From Takifugu bimaculatus (taxonomy: Eukaryota > Chordata > Actinopteri > Tetraodontiformes > Tetraodontidae), in NCBI GenBank assembly GCA_004026145.2, contig CP034983.1, positions 8,475,088 to 8,539,087 of the forward strand: a DNA stretch of 64,000 bases, written 5' to 3'. Each line of letters begins with the position of its first letter. The first letter of the stretch is position 1. Shown here piece after piece: positions 58,145 to 64,000 of the stretch. The notes beneath the pieces were generated by a model. It saw nothing but the letters and a program-made list of their open reading frames with translations, was not told the DNA's origin and did not search any database. Made by a program: the position numbers and the translations under genes.

Positions 58145-61100
58145 GCCACCCCCTTTCTTCCTCTTATTTCCTGCCTGGGATGCTTGTAACGGACGCTGAT
58201 CAATAAAGATGAATTGAAAACAAACATTTTAACGTACGTTTGAGATCTGAACTCATGTCTAATGCAAACGGTTGGATGTTCTAATCCCACTCTGCTTCAG
58301 CTGAAGTGCTTCTGGGTGTCTGCAGCTCCCTCGGTCACTCTGGGGGCACGAAGGTTGTCGGTTCAGGTCCAGTCTCCAGACAGTCTGCATGTGAAAGTGT
58401 CCTTGAAGACGACGCACGATCCACTGATCTTCCCTATAGGGTTGCCATAGAAACGGCAGAGCACATTACATGTCCCGTCCAGTTAGTCCCCCTACTGAAA
58501 TATTGCTTATTTTTAAAATGGAGAGACGTTTCTGTGGCATCATCTCGCATCAGTGTTGCAGATTGTAGAAGCGTCTCAGACGTCGGCCATGTTATAGAAA
58601 TCTTTACATCCGTGTTCAGCCTGTGTGGATACACAAAGGCCCCGGTCGTCAGATGAGGGCTAAATATTGGAGCACGATGAACTCTCAGGGGGTCCGCTGC
58701 TGTTCTATCCCAGGAGTTCGCCTTTTCTGCTGCCTCCAGGCACCAACGGAGCCTCCGAGCGGCGCGTGAAGTGGACTGAAGACCCATTATTCCTGGAGTT
58801 GTGGGGGTGGGGGGTGAAAAACAGGCTGAATGTCAAAAACATCCCGTTCACATCGGAAAGCGTCCACATCCATGATCACGGGTCGTACAAAAAAAGATAT
58901 TTTTTTAGGAATTGTCTCCAACTGTGACACTTGTCGATCTCTTAAAATGGATACTACTGATATTGAAAAAGAGAGTCTTTGTGGGTTAATTTGTCAGTAT
59001 TAATGATTTTACAACCTTGCCTAATAGAAAAGTCTAATTATTGAATGTGCTAATAATATTAGGACTCGCTTAAAGTATTTTCTCCTCTTTTGCTGATGAA
59101 ATGGAGTTTGAGTCGAGTTGTGATCCGAATCTTTTTGGCCCGGCTAATCCTTGTGCATACACGGGGATGAGAGGACGGTCGGGGGGAGTCAGGACAGTAA
59201 CATTTTAATTTGGAGATGGAACACTAGAAATGTTAATGTTATCAGAGATTTATGGGAAAATCTTCCTCTAAGCCAAACAACAAAGATATTCATTTGCTTC
59301 TGAATTACAGTAAAAGCCTTCTTCTCCATCAAACACTACGGGCGATTAAACGTCGCCATGGTGACCCGACCAGCCACACATTCCCTTTATTTAGAGGAAC
59401 CTAACGTGACTCTGGAGGTCTGTCAAGGTCGTGGTTTTAGGATTTGCTTTGAAGGACTGAATTTGGGGTCTAAAATCTGGAGATCAAAAAAAAGAAGGAA
59501 AGTTAGTCAACTGGAGTGAACTTAGGGTGTATCATAAAAGATCTTAATCTTTATCTTAAATATAAAACTGAGCTACGAACTGGAGAGCCGGCGTACATAT
59601 TCTGCTTTCAGTGACCTGAACCGGGTCATTTCAGACGCGTTTGGAATCTTTCCTGTTGGACAAACAAGCACCTTCCCCTTAAAGGTGACCTTTAAACGAA
59701 TCCTTCCACCTCGGCAAGAAGCATGACACTTCTTTGTGGCACACACCACAAAAGTCAGCAGCGAGCCACCTTTTTTGACCCCTCAGGTATTTCAGAACCC
59801 TTTTCTCTTCATGACTTTCTCCTCATCCGACCCTCTGTTACCATGTCAGCACCTGAGCGTGACCCACAAGGATGGGAAGGCTCACATGGGTAGGCCTCTA
59901 CCCATCGGCTCAGAACTTCCAACATAATCCCCCCCACCTTTGATCATGATTTCCTCCTAATCCGGTTGACAGTGTTAGATAAAGCCACCCAGAGGCAATA
60001 TGTCCGTTCAAGGTGGGATCCCAGCTTCTTCTGCTGGAGAGCCGGCGTTAATTGCGTCTTCTCGCCCAGCGAAACAAAGCTCAGTTTCCAAAGTGAAAGT
60101 TAAACCTGTGACTGGGCGAATCGGCAGCGCGGACTTGTTGGGTTGTTATTGATCTCGGCGAGCTGGGAGACACAGCTGGAGAGGCGGGATGCTCGGCTTC
60201 CACCCTTTATATTCGAGCTTCATTATAACTGATTAAAGTGACTTTGCAACACCGCATCATCTGCTCGCAGCAGATGAGCCGTTTCGCAGGAGGTGGGGAT
60301 TTCTCCCCCCTTAAGTCCTCTGAGACTTACATAGGCTGTCCTTCTAATCTCCCCACCATACATTTTACATGCAGAAACACGTGCACAAACGTCCCGTAGC
60401 GACAATGACCTTCCACCGCCTACAAAGAAGTGACCCTCGGTTACGCCGCTAACATACGGTAGACGTCCACAATGTCACTGCAATTTATTTGAGAACAAAA
60501 TGCTTCATCAAGGGGGGGGTTGAGACTTGAAAGGCGCACCGGGGTGAATCTCAGGCATGTTGAGGCTCACAGCAGCATCATTAATACGAGACATCATTGT
60601 TTGCAGAAGACGTGCGTTTTCCGCTCAGGAGAACATCAATGAAACTTAATGACAGCAGTAACGTTTCATCAACGATTATCACTTTAAAATTTCTGTCTAA
60701 GGGGAAACGACCATTTTCACGACCAGCTGCAGTCGGTGTTGTCACTCGGATCTCCGGTACCAGGCCACCGTGTTCAGTGATGTTTGTTCAATAGTTTAAA
60801 TCAAAAGGAGGAGTCATGACTTGTGTGCCAGGGCTGGATCTGCTTTTTATTACATTTCTGTGTGATTATTGGATCTTTCTTGGATATTCTACCTGCTTCC
60901 TCTGAGACACAGGGTTTTGTTTTGGGCCCACAGTTTTTGTCAACTCTGGCATCCGTGGAAACCTCTCCAGGTCCTAACCTCGCTCTTAAAACCCAAACAC
61001 ACTGAGAATATTCCGTTTTTGAGTAATTGCCTTTAATCTCCACCATTCTCTTCATCTCCCGTTTACTGGGGTGGCGTTCTGATCAGGAAGGAGGAACTTC

Positions 61101-64000
61101 ACTCCTTGTGGATGAAAGCCGCCATATTTCCCGTCTGACAACAAGTGCTGTGCTGTTGGGTGGAGTAACTACCTTCAGGAGCATCATCAAAGTTTCTTGC
61201 TGCCTCATTTCCACTGACAGTCTCCCCCCCCAACACACCCTCATTTTGCCTCTCTGAGATTGTTCGCCTCATCGAATCATCTCCTCTCATCGTTCTCCAC
61301 AGAACACTCTGAGTTCTCATCTGCCTACGTTTTGATTCACGGAGCACAATTAGAACCCAGAGAGGGATGTATTATCGCTGTGTTCCTCTCAGGGATTTGT
61401 TCTTCTGCCCTTGTTTCCTCGCAGCACTGCAGACTTTTGTTTCCTGTCTCCTCTTTAATTCCCCAACTCGCACACAACAGGAACAAAGTGAAACAATGTT
61501 GTGTTGCTTTATTCGCCGACATCTTCCAGAACGGTTCTACTGGTGAGTAAGGTTGAGCTCTTCCACCAGCTTAGCTGCTCTTTGACATTTCTCTGCCTCC
61601 CTAATGAGTCTGGCCTGGCGAAAAAGCCATGCTGAGACCAGGAGCCCGGCGGTGCGTGGCCCCAGGGGTCTCTTATTGGGCCCCGTGTTCCATTTAGCCC
61701 TGTGGAATAATCTGCTGCCTCCCTCTGAACATGAGCTCTCTGCGTTGTGCAGAAAACAACTGTGCTGAAGAGTAATTAGCGTAGCTTTGCTTTGCTGTCT
61801 GTGTCCTCTGCTCGTATTGTGGAGGAGACGGGGGAGAACTCTGCAGCCTCGTCTCACTCGTGGGAGTCCACCAGTTATAAAAGCTCTGCCTAAACCTGAC
61901 TTTATAACGGTGGAGGTTTGTGCCTGGTAACAGCAGGAGCTGATGTGCATCGTTCAGAATGCAGACATGAGCCAGAACCTCGTCAACAGGGACAAACCCG
62001 ACCCAGGAAAATGCATATACTGTAAGTCTTTGGCTCATTAGTGCCTTCGTTTTCGGACCATAGCATCAGAATTTGCATGTGTAACGACAAAAGGAACTGC
62101 TCACGACTTCCTGTTTCCTGTTTAATGGAGCAGAAAGTCCTACTGAGACGTGTCTTTTGTGGCTCAGTTCTCTTGTTTTTGCTTTCATTCATTGTTTTCT
62201 CAGCACTCCACAAAAAAAAAAAAAAGATTATTGTGATACCAATTAAACCCGTCTATCATTCCTGTGATTGTGTGGAACATTCTCGGGACCGGTGCGGCGA
62301 CTGGGGGCGGTTCCCCCTCCCTCCTCTCTGTGCTGCAGCCTCTCTGATGACAAAAATCTTTTAATCCAAGTTCTTCTGTCAGGCACAGCAAGAGTTGCCA
62401 CAATTGTTGCAGCTCTTAAGGACGTACAGGTGGCTGAGTTAGTGACCTCCGGCGTGCTCGCGGACTATTCTGCTACCTCGGAGGGGGCATGTTGGCTCGG
62501 AGAAATGGGAGAACAGCCTGTGGCACTCAAGCAGCAGGGTACTTACAGTCAAAGTCCCGGATAAAAGGTCAGGATTGATTTTTCTTTTTTTTTTTTGCCC
62601 AGCTCTGTTTCTATAAGAATTTCCTTCTCTCATCTGAGTTCATTGTGCTGATACAGACGAGTTTCAAAGGACCAGATCTTCACCAGTTTAGAACCACTCC
62701 AGCAGGGGGGCATCTTTCTACTCCACTGTTGCACCAGCTGCTGCATTCTAATGGGAGGTTGAGGTCTAGGCTCCCAATCGATGGAGACGGTTTTCTGCAG
62801 AACAGGTTCAGCTGTTGTTGCCCGTGGCAACGCAATACAGATGTCAGAACAGACAACGCCACATAATCAGGGCTAAAACCTCACGTGTCCCCATTCACCT
62901 GCATGATCATGGATCAGTTTTAATAAACCGATTGGGAATATCGCTTCATGCTAATGAGGGAAGCTGCAGCTCCAGTTTCAAATCCATCTTTATTTTTTTT
63001 AACCCAGAAACCCAGAGCCAGACCCACAAACATGCAACAATGGCAAGAAAAAGTCCCCTTTAACAGGTAGAACAGTTGAAGATCCCTGCCTCTACTAGGA
63101 GAAACACCAAATGAGGTCCTTATGTTAGGTCAGAAGGATGACAACATTTGTTGCGCATGAATCTAAAAAATGTATTTAAACTAAGCAACAAGAGAAGAAT
63201 AAAAGCGACCCACCCACATCACAGAGTTGGATGTAATGCCTCTTCACCGCCCCCACCCTCCCATCTGACCTCGACAGACAGCGTCTGTGATCAGCTGATC
63301 AGCTTGAGCCACCAGGAGAGAAAAGGCTTTGAAGAACCATCACGCTGCTTGTGACTGTCAGAAGAACAAAGGTTTGATCTGAACCACTGCCGAGTTTTCC
63401 AGGAATCCTTCCAGAACTGTGACCTCGGGGCCAAATCATTTCACAACAGGTCTGTTGTGTCTTGCAGGATAAATACTTCATGCGGTAAATTGTGGGAGCT
63501 CTTCTCCCTCTCAGAGGAGGAGGACCTTTTCCAAGCATAAAGGCTCCAGTCAGCAGCACCGTAATTGCTTTTCATACGGCAAATTTGCTTTTACTTTCTT
63601 CCAGTTAATGAAATTAAACCAGCACATTCCTCCTACAATCAGCAGTGCATTGGATCTAAATGTCAGTGGCTCCTGGATTTCTTCATTCAATTTGAGCAAA
63701 CACCCAAGAGAGGGGGCATATGGCATGAAGTGATTGACAGAGTTCCATTACAAGGGCTTATCAGACTCCTGTCTGCAATTATCCAGGTTTAATATGCTGG
63801 TGGGATTTGATTTGTGCCAGGATTATGGTCACAGAGATGTTTGCAGAATGGGCTACTGCTCCACTTTGTGACCCCTTTATAATTTTCATTAGCGCGTTCT
63901 CCCCTGCTAACAGCCCCGAGTGCACTCACCCACTCACCCCCTCACACGCTCAGCGCCAGCTCATTGTTCAGTCCAGGCTTTTGTGCATCGACTCTGTGCT
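58145..64000. other. Intergenic sequence to the window edge
   Basis: No gene recognised. It contains poly-A and poly-T runs near 62.21 and 62.58 kb, and a low-repeat block at 63.54-63.90 kb. Confidence 0.5.
63540..63900. promoter_or_regulatory. Candidate conserved non-coding element
   Basis: Non-repetitive block with CGTAATTGC, GTTAATGAAATTAAAC, GCAATTATCC, CCATTACAAGG and TTTCATTAGCG. It is dense in homeodomain-like sites and free of simple repeats. Conservation was not tested. Confidence 0.3.

Noticed and set aside
57112..58290. 392-codon minus-strand frame
   Set aside because: Most of it is the GGAT/CTGG array. The C-terminal third is unrelated A/T-rich sequence with no domain.
1..64000. 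CRISPR arrays, bacterial operons, phage or insertion sequences
   Set aside because: The window is vertebrate DNA. The tandem arrays lack the repeat-spacer structure of CRISPR, and no prokaryotic gene was seen.

Overview
The window looks like teleost (probably percomorph) nuclear DNA. The evidence is one intact single-exon vertebrate gene (prmt6), one first coding exon with a proper splice donor (ntng1), abundant (CA)n and TCCA/GGAT tandem arrays, and fish-type L2, hAT and pogo-like repeat fossils. More than 95% of the bases are non-coding. Most long open frames are chance frames or lie in tandem repeats.

Layout: (1) 1-16,605 is read as the first coding-region intron of netrin-G1 (ntng1, minus strand), because the ntng1 exon at 16,606-16,854 ends in a GTGAGT donor and no second LamNT exon is visible further left. 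It carries microsatellites, a degraded L2-type LINE (about 5.15-6.03 kb) and an oppositely oriented scrap of a similar reverse transcriptase. (2) 16.6-17.3 kb is the ntng1 first coding exon, followed upstream by a G-rich homopurine tract and a 0.73 kb TCCA array (17.37-18.10 kb). (3) 18.1-29.0 kb is the prmt6-ntng1 interval, with CpG-rich blocks at 22.5-23.3 and 24.3-24.8 kb. The second block holds a plausible untranslated ntng1 first exon. (4) 29,030-30,061 is prmt6 (minus), with a compact promoter just above it. (5) 30.2-64 kb has no recognisable protein-coding gene. It holds a pogo/Tigger-like remnant that runs straight into an 831-bp telomere-hexamer minisatellite (35.7-36.5 kb), two near-identical tRNA-Val(UAC) genes inside a 319-bp duplication (37.0 and 41.4 kb), a hAT MITE with a perfect 8-bp target duplication (54.9 kb), and two GGAT arrays (49.2 and 57.5 kb).

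The order and orientation prmt6 then ntng1 on one strand match what is known of human 1p13.3, where PRMT6 lies just upstream of NTNG1, so this is conserved vertebrate microsynteny. The genes have unrelated roles: PRMT6 is a nuclear histone arginine methyltransferase, and netrin-G1 is a GPI-anchored synaptic adhesion protein. The empty right half matches a gene-poor region.

The most unusual object is the telomere-like minisatellite: exactly 21 copies of a 21-bp core separated by 65 TTAGGG hexamers, starting 7 bp after the stop codon of a broken pogo-type helix-turn-helix frame. No database search was possible. Family names rest on motif recognition, and conservation claims are inference.
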